From contig CAMCPM010000004.1 of assembly GCA_945876755.1 (NCBI GenBank), positions 74,960 to 138,959 on the forward strand: a DNA stretch of 64,000 nucleotides, written 5' to 3'. This stretch comes from an uncultured Clostridia bacterium. GTDB taxonomy: Bacteria; Bacillota; Clostridia; Oscillospirales; Ruminococcaceae. Each line of letters begins with the position of its first letter. Position 1 is the first letter of the stretch. Shown piece after piece: positions 1-9,450 of this stretch. The notes under the pieces were generated by a model. It was not told the origin of the DNA. It ran no database searches and saw nothing but the letters and a program-made list of their open reading frames with translations. The position numbers and the translations under genes are program-made.

Positions 1-25
1 TCATAGTTTCGACTGTTTCCGCCAA
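1..25 (-). CDS. possible 5' end of a gene running off the window
   Basis: On the minus strand, about 30 nt after the GH16 stop codon, a strong AGGAGG is followed by a TTG codon (an in-frame ATT lies just before it) and an open frame that starts (M)AETVETM and reaches the window edge. The position, directly downstream of the GH16 gene with its own ribosome binding site, suggests the next gene of the same operon. The solute-binding protein nearby has no permease genes, so a permease is a reasonable guess. Only eight codons are visible, so the product cannot be identified. Confidence 0.3.
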
Positions 26-68
26 AATGGGAAACGTCCTCCTTTCAATATTAAATGAGAATTACTTT

Positions 69-824
69 TCACTCTTCAAACGGTGTAAACGAAATGCTTT
101 CATACTCAGCGGAAAGCGGCATTTTGCTGTCGTCAAAGGCGTTCAGCCAGCCGTCAACGCCTGTGCCGCACCAAGCATTCATCATTATTTTTCCCTCGGT
201 AACGGGAATACTTTCATTTGCGGAATAAACCTCTGTGCCATCCACAAACCATACTATCTTGTCCTTGTGCCATTCAAAAGCGTAGGTGTGGAAATCCTCA
301 GAAGCGTCAAAGCCAAGGTCATGCATATATTCGTGATTTCCGACGCCGTTTGTAAAATAGTTGAACTGCACCTTAGTCGTATCTTTTCCGAGAATTTCAA
401 TGTCGATCTCGTCCCACGGGTTGTTGTCGGACGGACCTGTGTATGTAAAGAAGGATGATACAACTCCGTCGTTTTTTATGGCTTTCATTTTCACTTCATA
501 CCTGCCATAGCCGTAAAAATCCTTTGAACGGTATTCTCCACCGGAATATGGAACTGTTCCGCCCTTTGAGTCATTGTCGATAATAAGCTGCATTCTGTCG
601 TTTTCAAAAGTGCAATTTTCCTTTCGCCATGTAACGTTGAACATACTTCCGTTGCACCATCCGTCCGCGGGTTCAAACAGCTCCGAGCTGCCATTTGTAA
701 ATACTACGTTGGAAATATCAGCAGCTATATCTTCCGTATTGTTATTCTCTGATTTGCAGGAACTGAATACTGTCATGCAGAGCAGTACAGCAAAGAAAAC
801 AGAGCAAATTTTATTCTTTTTCAT
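69..824 (-). CDS. GH16 beta-glucanase (lichenase-like) lipoprotein
   Basis: Predicted 251-residue secreted endo-beta-1,3(4)-glucanase that would cut mixed-linkage beta-glucan at the cell surface. Residues 1-23 form a lipoprotein signal with the acceptor Cys in FSSCKS. The GH16 active-site motif is WDEIDIE around residues 137-143, with nucleophile Glu139, Asp141 and acid/base Glu143. The short Cys-containing segments and the size fit bacterial GH16 lichenases without extra binding modules. I chose the ATG at 824 because AGGAGG sits 8 nt upstream; the longer upstream frame has no ribosome binding site. It lies downstream of an AraC regulator on the same strand and opposite a solute-binding protein and a GH5, which together suggest a beta-glucan utilisation locus. 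Exact substrate (beta-1,3-1,4 versus beta-1,3) is inferred. Confidence 0.9.
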   Translation of the reverse strand: MKKNKICSVFFAVLLCMTVFSSCKSENNNTEDIAADISNVVFTNGSSELFEPADGWCNGSMFNVTWRKENCTFENDRMQLIIDNDSKGGTVPYSGGEYRSKDFYGYGRYEVKMKAIKNDGVVSSFFTYTGPSDNNPWDEIDIEILGKDTTKVQFNYFTNGVGNHEYMHDLGFDASEDFHTYAFEWHKDKIVWFVDGTEVYSANESIPVTEGKIMMNAWCGTGVDGWLNAFDDSKMPLSAEYESISFTPFEE

Positions 825-867
825 TATTTTATCCTCCTGTTTTTTATTATTTATAGTATAATGCGGA

Positions 868-896
868 AGCAAAATATTATATATCATATTTTTGCT
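868..896. repeat. AT-rich inverted repeat between AraC and GH16 genes
   Basis: Imperfect inverted repeat, AGCAAAATAT against ATATTTTTGCT, in the 79 nt between the AraC stop and the GH16 start. It could be a weak terminator for the regulator or an operator for GH16. No clean sigma-A promoter is visible in this gap. Confidence 0.3.
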
Positions 897-903
897 GTTT
901 ATA

Positions 904-1659
904 TCAAGATTTTGTACCGTTATTGCCCCAATTTGAACGATAATATTTTCTGCGGAACTCGTTTGGAGTCATTCCCGTGTATTTTTTAAACGTGCTTATA
1001 AAATGGCTGTGTGAGTTGAACGCAAGATAATTTCCGATATCAACGGGTGAGTAATCGGAATATTTCAGCATATTCTGAGCCGTTTCAATACGCTTGACTG
1101 CAATATATGTGCTGATGGTTACGCCGACCTCTTTACGAAAAAGTCTGGATAAATATGATGCGCTGAGTGAAATATGCTCGGCAATTTCTTTTTCGGATAT
1201 CTTGGAATGAAGATTATCGTAAATGTAGTCCATTGTCATTATCACAGGCTTTGAATAGACCATACCATGGGCAAGCCTGTTCATCTGGCGGGTAAATTCC
1301 ATTACTGCCTCTTCATGCAGGCGGTGTATCTCGCCGGGTGATACGCACTTGTCTCCCTTTAAAATATACAGGTCGCTCATGGTATAAGCCGTTTCCATTT
1401 CCATTCCGCCCTCAACGCAAAAGCGTGTTATCAATGCGATGGTAATAACAAAGTGATATTTTAAATTGCGGAGACCGTCCTCTGAAAGTATACCTGAGCC
1501 GTTTGAGCCGAGAGGGGTCATGTGCTTTTTTACACCGTCAATATCCCCAAGCTTAACATAATCATAAAACTCAAATTCCTGCTCAAAGGGAGAATGCTTG
1601 AAAGCATACTCTCTGTTCATAAAAGCCTTATATGTAAGCTCTTTTTCCGATTGTGACAT
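904..1659 (-). CDS. AraC family transcriptional regulator
   Basis: 251-residue regulator. The C-terminal ~95 residues hold the two helix-turn-helix motifs of the AraC/XylS family: the first in ISEKEIAEHISLSASYLSRLFRKE (residues split here over the motif) and the second ending in the family signature around FKKYTGMTPNEFR. The N-terminal ~150 residues are a sensor region of unrecognised fold rich in helices, without a cupin pattern I can support. Start at ATG 1659 is preferred over an upstream in-frame ATG because GAAAGGGTG precedes it. It lies upstream of the GH16 gene on the same strand and is divergent from the solute-binding protein/GH5 operon, so it probably controls beta-glucan or cello-oligosaccharide use. 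Ligand is unknown. Confidence 0.88.
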   Translation of the reverse strand: MSQSEKELTYKAFMNREYAFKHSPFEQEFEFYDYVKLGDIDGVKKHMTPLGSNGSGILSEDGLRNLKYHFVITIALITRFCVEGGMEMETAYTMSDLYILKGDKCVSPGEIHRLHEEAVMEFTRQMNRLAHGMVYSKPVIMTMDYIYDNLHSKISEKEIAEHISLSASYLSRLFRKEVGVTISTYIAVKRIETAQNMLKYSDYSPVDIGNYLAFNSHSHFISTFKKYTGMTPNEFRRKYYRSNWGNNGTKS

Positions 1660-1819
1660 TGTATCACCCTTTCTGCTAATATTATACATCAATTATTTTT
1701 AATTTGCAACAAAATTGTGATATTAAAAGCAAAAAAATGATATTAATTTAATATACGGTATGGTAAATTGTAGGTACAGTAAATCGTATGAAACATTCAA
1801 CTTAAAAGGAGAGGCTTTT

Positions 1820-3229
1820 ATGAAAAACTTAAAAAGAACACTTGCTTTTGCAACTGCGCTGCTGCTTATCGGTTCTATGAGTGCCTGCGGAAATAATGGT
1901 AGTTCGGATGGTGATGTGACTTCCGAAACTACCGAAACCACACCCCCTAAGGAGCTTGACGAGGAGGACAAGGCTGCTGTTGCCGAGGTAGATATCGGCG
2001 ACGACGAAAAGCTTGAAAACGGTACTATCAAGTGGCTTGCGACTTATGACCTTAATCCCGAAAAGGGCAAGCCAAAGCTTTTTGCTCTTGAGCTTTTTGA
2101 AACAAAGTACGGCGGAAATGTTGAATGGATCCAGACTACATGGGAAAACCGCTACAACGACCTTTCAACACTTGTTATCGGCGGTACATCTCCCGACCTT
2201 TTCCCTGCTCAGGAATTTGATACATTCCCAAGCAAAGTCGTAGACGGAATGTTCCAACCCTTTGACGATTATCTTGATTTTGACAGCGACCTGTGGACAG
2301 AGGGTACTAAAAAGCTTGCCGAAGCGCACGTCCTCGGCGGGAAGCACTATGTTGCTCCGGTTGCAACCGATTCAAAGTGTCTTATGATATACAACAAGAG
2401 GACCATTGAGGAAAACGGTCTTGACGATCCTGCCGAGCTTTTGGCAGAGGGCAACTGGACATGGGATACGTTCAGACAGATGTGTCTTGATTACTGCGAC
2501 CGTGAAGAGGATAAGTTCGCATATGACAGCTGGTATTTTGAGACTCAGTTTATACTTACGACAGGCGTTGCTCCTATCAGCATGGAAAACGGTCTTGTAA
2601 AGAGTAACCTTACAAGCACAGAGCTTGAACGTGCAGAGAATTTCATGTTTAACCTCAAGAAAGACGACCTGCCTCTTCCAAAGTCCGAATTTGACTGGAC
2701 AGAGCAGCCGCAGCGTATCAGCGAGGGCAAGACTCTGTTTTGGCCTTGTGCAACATGGTGCCTCTGGGAAGCTGACCTTTCCAAGTTCGGCGAACCGGGC
2801 GAGATAATGTTTGTTCCTATGCCTAAGGATCCCGAAGCTGATAAGTATTACCTCCCCGCAAATATGGACGCATATGCTCTCTGTAAGGGCGCACCTAATC
2901 CCGAGGGAGCAGCGGCATATATCAAGTGCAAGCTTATTGCCGAAAAGGATGAGAGCGCACTTGCTATTACCGAAAAGCAGTACCGTGAGGATTACGGCTG
3001 GACAGACGAAATGTTCGAGATGTGGTACAAGGTAAGAGAAATGACCGACGCAAACCCTGTTGTCAGCCTTCACATGGGTCTTTCCAAGGACGTTTCCGCA
3101 GTAGTTGACGATGGTCTGAAGCAGGCTTCATTCAATGGTACAGATTGGGCAACAACAAGAGAATCCATCAGCGGACTTACACAGATCACCGTTGACGAGC
3201 TTAACAAGCAGATCGAAGAAAATTACTGA
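1820..3229 (+). CDS. Extracellular solute-binding lipoprotein (sugar ABC type, family 1)
   Basis: 469-residue lipoprotein with a signal peptide ending at Cys23 (MSACGNN), an acidic Ser/Thr-rich linker and a family 1 sugar-binding fold. Features such as the repeated Trp-rich stretches (residues 215-235, 295-320) fit oligosaccharide binding. AAAGGAGAGG precedes the ATG at 1820; upstream in-frame codons lack a ribosome binding site. It is followed 18 nt later by a cytoplasmic GH5 gene. No permease or ATPase genes lie next to it in this window, so the transporter must be completed elsewhere, possibly by the gene that runs off position 1. A role in beta-gluco-oligosaccharide uptake is inferred from its neighbours. 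Confidence 0.85.
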   Translation: MKNLKRTLAFATALLLIGSMSACGNNGSSDGDVTSETTETTPPKELDEEDKAAVAEVDIGDDEKLENGTIKWLATYDLNPEKGKPKLFALELFETKYGGNVEWIQTTWENRYNDLSTLVIGGTSPDLFPAQEFDTFPSKVVDGMFQPFDDYLDFDSDLWTEGTKKLAEAHVLGGKHYVAPVATDSKCLMIYNKRTIEENGLDDPAELLAEGNWTWDTFRQMCLDYCDREEDKFAYDSWYFETQFILTTGVAPISMENGLVKSNLTSTELERAENFMFNLKKDDLPLPKSEFDWTEQPQRISEGKTLFWPCATWCLWEADLSKFGEPGEIMFVPMPKDPEADKYYLPANMDAYALCKGAPNPEGAAAYIKCKLIAEKDESALAITEKQYREDYGWTDEMFEMWYKVREMTDANPVVSLHMGLSKDVSAVVDDGLKQASFNGTDWATTRESISGLTQITVDELNKQIEENY

Positions 3230-3247
3230 TTTTGAGAGGATTTTTAT

Positions 3248-4204
3248 ATGGTGAATTTCACAGGCTATAAAAAGGGTGTAAATCTCGGCGGATGGCTTTC
3301 ACAGTGCGATCATACAAAGGAGCGTTACGATACCTTTATCTGCGAAAAGGACATTGAAAAAATTGCGTCATGGGGAGCGGACCACGTCCGTCTTCCCATC
3401 GACTACAACCTTGTGGAAAATGATGACGGAAGCTATATTGAAAGCGGATTTGAGTACATTGACAAGGCTGTGGATTGGTGCAGAAAATCAGGACTTAATC
3501 TTGTTCTTGACCTTCACAAAACCGCAGGCTATTCCTTTGACAAGGGCGAGGGAGAATCGGGATTTTTTGAAAGTCCTTCGCTTCAGGAACGTTTTTACAA
3601 GCTTTGGGAGAAGCTTGCTGAACGGTATGCAGTAAGCGACGGAACAATAGCGTTCGAGCTGCTTAACGAAGTTACCGACCAAAGCTACGGTCCGATTTGG
3701 AACGGCATTATCCGTAACTGCATTGAAAGAATACGCAGGTATGCTCCCGATACTGTGATTATCGTAGGCGGCTACTGGCAGAACAGTCCGGACGCCGTTC
3801 CCGACCTTGAAGCGCCTTATGATGACAAGGTAGTTTATAATTTTCATTGCTACGACCCCATGAATTTTACCCATCAGGGCGCATACTGGTATGAGGGAAT
3901 GGATACCGAATTCAGAATGAGCTTTGACGAGTGCGACCCGGAAGTAACAACGCAGTATTTTATCAATCGTTTTGCTGCTGCCTGTGAAGCTGCTAAAAAG
4001 AACGGAACGGTTCTTTACTGCGGAGAATACGGAGTTATCGAAAACGCCGAACCTGAGGATACCGTTAAGTGGTTTAAGGCTATCAACAATGCGTTTGAGC
4101 AGCTTGGTATCTCACGTTCTGTATGGAGCTACAAGCAGATGGATTTCGGTATATCTGACGATAGAATGGACAGCGTAAGAAGCGAACTCATAAAATATTT
4201 ATAA
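3248..4204 (+). CDS. GH5 family glycoside hydrolase, cytoplasmic
   Basis: 318 residues forming a single GH5 (clan A) TIM barrel. The early GVNLGGWL motif (residues 10-17), acid/base Glu141 in ELLNE and nucleophile Glu260 in YCGEYGV are all visible. There is no signal peptide or binding module, so the enzyme should act inside the cell on imported oligosaccharides, unlike the secreted multidomain cellulases of ruminococci. GAGAGGA precedes the ATG. It shares an operon with the upstream solute-binding lipoprotein, which supports a sequence of extracellular GH16 cleavage, uptake, then intracellular GH5 hydrolysis. Whether it acts on beta-1,4 or beta-1,3 bonds cannot be decided from sequence alone. 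Confidence 0.87.
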   Translation: MVNFTGYKKGVNLGGWLSQCDHTKERYDTFICEKDIEKIASWGADHVRLPIDYNLVENDDGSYIESGFEYIDKAVDWCRKSGLNLVLDLHKTAGYSFDKGEGESGFFESPSLQERFYKLWEKLAERYAVSDGTIAFELLNEVTDQSYGPIWNGIIRNCIERIRRYAPDTVIIVGGYWQNSPDAVPDLEAPYDDKVVYNFHCYDPMNFTHQGAYWYEGMDTEFRMSFDECDPEVTTQYFINRFAAACEAAKKNGTVLYCGEYGVIENAEPEDTVKWFKAINNAFEQLGISRSVWSYKQMDFGISDDRMDSVRSELIKYL

Positions 4205-4273
4205 TGTGAATTTTCTAATTTTCTCATTTTCCTTCCTAAAACAGCTGACGTATACAGTCGCTGTTAAAAACGA

Positions 4274-4314
4274 AATAACCGGTTGTTCTGTAAATGAACA
4301 GCCGGTTATTTTTA
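4274..4314. terminator. Bidirectional terminator between GH5 and flagellin genes
   Basis: A 15-bp stem, AATAACCGGTTGTTC against GAACAGCCGGTTATT (one G-T pair), with a 7-nt loop and T-rich flanks. It lies between two convergent genes and overlaps the flagellin stop codon. Confidence 0.88.
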
Positions 4315-7300
4315 TGCGAAAATATTCAGTACGGAACGGTGATAATTCTGCATTTGTCCGAAAACGTGCTGCTGTGCCTGACTTAGTATCTGGTGCTTGG
4401 TATAGTCGGCATATTGCTTTGCCATGTCTGCGTCTCTCATCCGCGACTCAGATGCGGTAAGATTTTCAATATAGTTTGTATTGTTGCTGAGCGAGTGGAG
4501 AGAACGGTTTTCGTTTGCGCCTGAAACAGCTCTTGCCATAGAAAGAATATTGTTTGCCCCTTCAAGCCTGTCTATTGCTTTAAGCGCTCTTTCAACAGTT
4601 GTTATTCCCGTAGTGTTGATTCGCATCAGATGCTCATCAATACGGGTCTTTTCGTACATGATATAGCTGTTTGTACGGCGGCCTGTATGAATTCCTATCT
4701 CGGTGTCGCTGTCACGTCCTGTACCGCCGTAGATAAGGTCATCGGCGGCATTGCCGGTAAATTTATCAAAAACATAATCGCCGTTTTCTGTAGTGTAGAA
4801 CATGATATGTCCGTTTCTGTCTCCGACTCTTACAATACTTCCCATGGCTTCAAGCTTGCCGTTAAGCTCGGCAGCAAGAGTATCAAGATTGTATGCTCCG
4901 TGAGAAATACTTACGCTGTAAGGAACGCCGTCAAGTTCAAAGCCGATAGTGTCGTTATCGCTTGAAATAACAATTCCGTCTGAAAGGTCAGGTTTACCGA
5001 GGAAAACCGTCGGCTGAGGAGAACGTGTTGCGTCATAGAAGATCCTGTATGCCGAGTTTCCTCTTACGCCGTCAATAATTGCACTTACAGAGCCGTTTCT
5101 TCCGTCGTCTGGAAGCTTGCACCACAAAACAAGCTTATCTGAGCTTGAAATACCCGTGTTGTTTTCAGAAACTCCAAGTTCGCTGAGACCAATCGAAGCG
5201 TTAAAGAAATCAGCCGGGAACTTCTGACCCGAAGGGTCGGTAAGTTTTGCGATCTCAGCGCGTCCTGCTTTTTCAATAGCGTCTGCAAGCTCATCGGGAG
5301 TGTAATCGCCGGCAGGTATCTCAAACTCGACCTTATACATATTTCCATCATAATTCAAGTCGAAAACAACGCCGTCGTTTAGGCCCGTGTAAATGGTAAC
5401 ATTCTTTCCGGAGGCGATCTCGTCTTCATTTTCCGGCTCAAGGGTGTTTCTTCCGACAATATATGATACCTTGCTGCCTGCCGATGTTCCGGCAGTTTCA
5501 GTGTGAAGCTTTACTGAATAGTAGCTTGCGTCCTGAAAGACCTTATCAAAAAGCCGTCCTTCAAAATTACTGATAGAGCGCGTGTCGGAAGGCCCTGCAC
5601 CTACTATGCTTATATAGCCGTTTGAAGCGGTAACGGTGAGCTGGTCGGGACCGAGTTTTCCGTCAATGGCAGTCTGCAAAGCGGCTGCAAGTGTATCTGC
5701 GGTATAAGAGCCTTCGGGGATTGAGATATCTGCTGTACCCGAAACAAGGTTTCCGCCTGCTTCAACAGAATATTCAAACGACATTTTATTGTCGTAGCTG
5801 TTAATTTCGATTGTACCTATTCTGTTCTTTCCAGTAATAGAGCAGCGGCGGTCAACTCTTGTTACAGAGTTTTCTTTTCCGATACTTCTCGGGCGCTTGA
5901 AAACGGGAGAGGTGTTTGAACTGCTCATGGAAATACTCTGGGTGCTGCCCTTTCCGTCAGTAACCATAGTAATCGAAGAACCCGAAACGGAAACGGTAAG
6001 TCCGCTTCCGGCAAAGCCTGTCTGAAGCTGTGAGAGGATATCATTCATACCTGCTGTGCCGGTATAGTCGCCTTCGTTCAAGTCGAACTCAACAGCTGCG
6101 CCGTTTACCGTGAGGGCAACGTGCTTGTTTGCAGCGGTTATTTCAAGACCGCTTCCCGAAAAAAGCGAGCTGAAATAGCTGTTTGTAATAGTTGCGGGAT
6201 AAATAACTTTATTAGCAATAGGATCAACAGTACCACCGCTTCCGACAGAAGCCTTTTTGATATACTCATTAAGGCGTGCAGTACCGCCCATGTCACTTAG
6301 AGAATATCCGTCGCCGCCATTAACAGTTTTAAAAACAAGGCCCTTGTTCGTTCCGCTGGGAACATAGCTTACGGATATGATACTGCTGAGAGAAGGGTCT
6401 GCGGCAATTACTCCGCTGATGGCAGAAGCCGCATCGGCAGGAGTCGTATAAGTTCCGTCCGGAATTACAATTGTAATATCTCTCGTACCGTCGGCAGGGG
6501 AAGTATACTTGAAAGTAATTGTGTTGTTTGCGGAAGTTACAGTCATCGGAAAGTGGCTGTCAAATCCGGCAGCGACCATCTGTGCAGGCGTTTCGATCTT
6601 GCCTGTTGCAGGGTTGTAATTGGGATTGCCTGCCGTTGCAGTAACGACCTTTGTTTTGTAAATGTCACAGGTGCTTGACGAGTTTATGCTGACAGTACCG
6701 GTTTCATTGGCAGGTCCCCTGAATATGAGAGATTTTCCATCGCTTCCGGCAGTAACGGTAGTTTTTGCAGTACTTCCGTCAGATGCGGCAATTTTAGCGT
6801 TTAGTTCGGCGGCAAGCTCAGCAGCCGATGTATATGTTTTATGAGTAAGTGATAAATCATAATTTGTTGCGCCTGCTTTGAAAATCAGCTTATCATTTGA
6901 TGAGTCCACAGTATAAGGAAGCTGCGAAGCAACATTCGGAACGGTAAGCGATGACGGGATATAAACCCTGTTGTGTTCAGTGTCAATAACTGCGTCGGAT
7001 CTGCCTGCAAGACTGTTTTTGTATGCGGAATAAGACATTGTACAGTTTCCGCAGGCGATTTTTACGTCAGCACCTTTTGAAGCTGTTGTTATCACAAGGT
7101 CGTTTCCGTTAAGTGAGGCAGACGCAGTCGAGCCGAGTCCTGCGCTTATCACGGAAAGCGCTTGATTCTTTGTAGAACCCTTGGGTACAAGAATATCAAA
7201 GCTTGAAGTGCCATTTTTATCTGTGATAGAAAGAGTAAGGTTAATATCTCTGCGTGAAACTCCGTCTGCCGTAAACTGAGTCATTACATTTGGCATAGTC

Positions 7301-9402
7301 ATTTTCGCAGGGAATTCCTCAACAGTTTCATCGCCGACAAAGGACTCGCCGTTGTCGATTTCCACTTCATAGCCGTTATTTATCGTCGGACTTACCTTGT
7401 TGTAAATGATATAATTTTGCTGTATCTGAGAAGCAGAAGAAGTCTGGTCAACATAATTCACCGCATTTACAGAAGAACCGGACGTTGAAGTAACGGCAGG
7501 TTTTCCGGAGGGCATTGTTCCCGAAGAACTTTCATAGGTTTCTTCCTTGCCCTGTTCGATAGTATAGCTGGCGGTGTAATACACGCCAGCAATAAGTCTG
7601 TTGTAAGCAGACGCAGACGAAGAAAGCGAAATAGATTTGATATCAGCGCCTGCAAATTCAACTGCGGAAAGGCTGATATTTCTTCCTACTGTAAATTTGA
7701 TTTTATCGGCAATGTCGGGATATGACAATGCGACAGAATCATTAAGGGCGCTCTGCAAAGAAGAAGCGCTGTATGTTCCGGCAGCAAGAGATATATATAC
7801 GGTTTTTGCGCCGCTGTCTGTCTGAAGAGTAAAGCTGAGTTCGTTTTCATCGGCAGGTATAACTATCGCTGCGTCAAGAGTTTTCTGCGAAGTAACAGAT
7901 GCAGGGGTAAACTGAGAAGTGACCTGCGATGGAGTAAGCTTGCGCAGACTGCCTGCGTCAAAAAGGTCGTAAACCATAAACGGGCTTGGAGCAGCGCTTT
8001 CCACAAGGTCAACGTTACATTTATCGCCGTATTGGTCTGATTTTATCTCAATAGTTCCTGTCGAGTTGATTTCAGCAGTAAAAGGCAGGTCATCGCCAAG
8101 CTGCTCGTTTATCCTTGCGGCAAGGTCGAGAGGAGTAGCATATGTCCTTTCATTTTCTCCCGCATCAAGCAGATTTACCGTTACTCTGCGGCTTTCAGGG
8201 CTTCCGCCGTTGCCGTACCATTTAAGGTCAAGGGTAAAATAATCATTTCTGCCTCTGATAATTTCTGTGTTTGCAGCAATAACCTTTTTTCCTGCAAGAA
8301 CAGACTGTGTATTGTTGGTGTATCCGTAGCAGGCAATATCGTAAATCGGAGAGGATTTTTTATCCATCTTGATAAAGTTGCCGGAAAGACCTGTGATAGT
8401 ATCTGAACTTGCAAGACCGATAATTTTTCCGCCGTCTTTGTTTGTTTCGGGAACAGCACGGACATTTCCGGGAATGCCTGCTGCCGTGATTTTAGAGTTG
8501 ATATGGTCGATAAGTTCTCCTCTTGTATACCGTCCTGGGTCAAGAGTGACCGAGTATAATGTATCGTCATTTCCAAGACGGAATGACATAACATCATTTT
8601 CGCCGCTGTATATCTGAAGCCTTGCATTATCCGACTGAAATACCGTTACACCAAGAAGATAACCGTCAGAGGAGCCGATTTTTGCGTCATAGAAAAGGCT
8701 TGCACCAGGACCGCCTATATAATCGAGACGACCCGGTTCAACCTGCATAGTGAACTGCTTGTCTTCGTTTAAGCCTATAATAAGATTGGGAGCTTTTTTG
8801 TAAAGCTCAGTGTCGATCATGTCTGCAAGCTCGTCAGGCTCGTAAGTACCGTGAGGGATATTTATGGAGTATTCCTTATGCACTCCGTCAACGCTGTAGC
8901 CGATAATAACAGGAGTGTTAGTATCATTTATTTCAATAGGCTTGTTGTGGATTACAACACCCTCGCTAAGACCATATGCCTTCATATGTTTCTCAAACAG
9001 GGGAACACCGTTGAAGTGAGAAGTGTCGGTAATATGACCTATCTCATCAAGAAGCTGTTGATATTCACAGTCTATTGCGTCACGGTCGAGGTCGTCATAG
9101 GTTCCGTTTGCAGCCTGAACTGCAAGCTCCTCAAGACGGTGAAGTATATTGTGTATCTCCTGAGAAGAACCATCCTGAGAGTGAAGATAGCTTATGCCGT
9201 CATTTATATTTTTTGTACCCTGTTCAAGGCCTGCAATGACAGACCGTGCTTTTTCCGAAATAGCAAGGTGAGCAGCGTCGTCTGCGGCACGGTTAATCTG
9301 ATATCCGCTTGAAAGCTTTTCAAGAGATTTCTGAAGCTTTGAGGAAGTTTTTCTTTTGCTGTTGAGAAGAAAATCCGAGCCGGTAAGATTATGAACGGTC
9401 AT
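4312..9402 (-). CDS. Giant flagellin (1696 aa) with repeated Flagellin_IN-like modules
   Basis: Both conserved flagellin ends are present. Residues 1-140 carry the D0/D1 pattern (LEKLSSGYQINRAADDAA, ISEKARS, ELAVQAANGTYDDLDR, HFNG) and residues ~1610-1696 carry the C-terminal part (SESRMRDADMA, ILSQAQ, ending LNIFA). Typical flagellins are 250-500 residues. Here ~1450 residues are inserted between the ends, composed of about 11 copies of a beta-rich module recognisable by a hydrophobic strand, G-x-Y-[TSE], then a short helix like DELADAI. The stop overlaps a terminator, AAGGAGG precedes the ATG, and a consensus sigma-28 promoter lies 49 nt upstream of the start codon. It should be exported by the flagellar type III system and polymerise into an unusually thick filament. 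No other flagellar gene is in the window. Confidence 0.93.
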   Translation of the reverse strand: MTVHNLTGSDFLLNSKRKTSSKLQKSLEKLSSGYQINRAADDAAHLAISEKARSVIAGLEQGTKNINDGISYLHSQDGSSQEIHNILHRLEELAVQAANGTYDDLDRDAIDCEYQQLLDEIGHITDTSHFNGVPLFEKHMKAYGLSEGVVIHNKPIEINDTNTPVIIGYSVDGVHKEYSINIPHGTYEPDELADMIDTELYKKAPNLIIGLNEDKQFTMQVEPGRLDYIGGPGASLFYDAKIGSSDGYLLGVTVFQSDNARLQIYSGENDVMSFRLGNDDTLYSVTLDPGRYTRGELIDHINSKITAAGIPGNVRAVPETNKDGGKIIGLASSDTITGLSGNFIKMDKKSSPIYDIACYGYTNNTQSVLAGKKVIAANTEIIRGRNDYFTLDLKWYGNGGSPESRRVTVNLLDAGENERTYATPLDLAARINEQLGDDLPFTAEINSTGTIEIKSDQYGDKCNVDLVESAAPSPFMVYDLFDAGSLRKLTPSQVTSQFTPASVTSQKTLDAAIVIPADENELSFTLQTDSGAKTVYISLAAGTYSASSLQSALNDSVALSYPDIADKIKFTVGRNISLSAVEFAGADIKSISLSSSASAYNRLIAGVYYTASYTIEQGKEETYESSSGTMPSGKPAVTSTSGSSVNAVNYVDQTSSASQIQQNYIIYNKVSPTINNGYEVEIDNGESFVGDETVEEFPAKMTMPNVMTQFTADGVSRRDINLTLSITDKNGTSSFDILVPKGSTKNQALSVISAGLGSTASASLNGNDLVITTASKGADVKIACGNCTMSYSAYKNSLAGRSDAVIDTEHNRVYIPSSLTVPNVASQLPYTVDSSNDKLIFKAGATNYDLSLTHKTYTSAAELAAELNAKIAASDGSTAKTTVTAGSDGKSLIFRGPANETGTVSINSSSTCDIYKTKVVTATAGNPNYNPATGKIETPAQMVAAGFDSHFPMTVTSANNTITFKYTSPADGTRDITIVIPDGTYTTPADAASAISGVIAADPSLSSIISVSYVPSGTNKGLVFKTVNGGDGYSLSDMGGTARLNEYIKKASVGSGGTVDPIANKVIYPATITNSYFSSLFSGSGLEITAANKHVALTVNGAAVEFDLNEGDYTGTAGMNDILSQLQTGFAGSGLTVSVSGSSITMVTDGKGSTQSISMSSSNTSPVFKRPRSIGKENSVTRVDRRCSITGKNRIGTIEINSYDNKMSFEYSVEAGGNLVSGTADISIPEGSYTADTLAAALQTAIDGKLGPDQLTVTASNGYISIVGAGPSDTRSISNFEGRLFDKVFQDASYYSVKLHTETAGTSAGSKVSYIVGRNTLEPENEDEIASGKNVTIYTGLNDGVVFDLNYDGNMYKVEFEIPAGDYTPDELADAIEKAGRAEIAKLTDPSGQKFPADFFNASIGLSELGVSENNTGISSSDKLVLWCKLPDDGRNGSVSAIIDGVRGNSAYRIFYDATRSPQPTVFLGKPDLSDGIVISSDNDTIGFELDGVPYSVSISHGAYNLDTLAAELNGKLEAMGSIVRVGDRNGHIMFYTTENGDYVFDKFTGNAADDLIYGGTGRDSDTEIGIHTGRRTNSYIMYEKTRIDEHLMRINTTGITTVERALKAIDRLEGANNILSMARAVSGANENRSLHSLSNNTNYIENLTASESRMRDADMAKQYADYTKHQILSQAQQHVFGQMQNYHRSVLNIFA
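4723..8955 (-). repeat. About 11 divergent ~120-residue modules inside the flagellin
   Basis: Protein-level repeats with markers starting near residues 178, 283, 406, 535, 735, 848, 975, 1105, 1224, 1356 and 1495. Examples of the marker: INIPHGTYEPDELADMI, FEIPAGDYTPDELADAI, VSISHGAYNLDTLAAEL. Spacing is 105-139 residues, except one 200-residue gap where a copy may have degenerated. The pattern resembles the Flagellin_IN motif of hook-associated proteins and flagellins. DNA identity between copies is low, so the expansion is old or diversified. Confidence 0.75.
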
Positions 9403-9450
9403 TGCAGCACCTCCTTTTCGTGTGTTATGATATAAAAACCTACAATATAA

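Noticed and set aside
27..458. Open frames on the + strand over the GH16 gene
   Set aside because: Antisense shadows of a gene with a clear active site, ribosome binding site and signal peptide; no family resemblance.
8181..8627. Open frames within the flagellin gene (several, both strands)
   Set aside because: Lie inside a continuous 1696-codon frame with repeated modules; no start signals or similarity.
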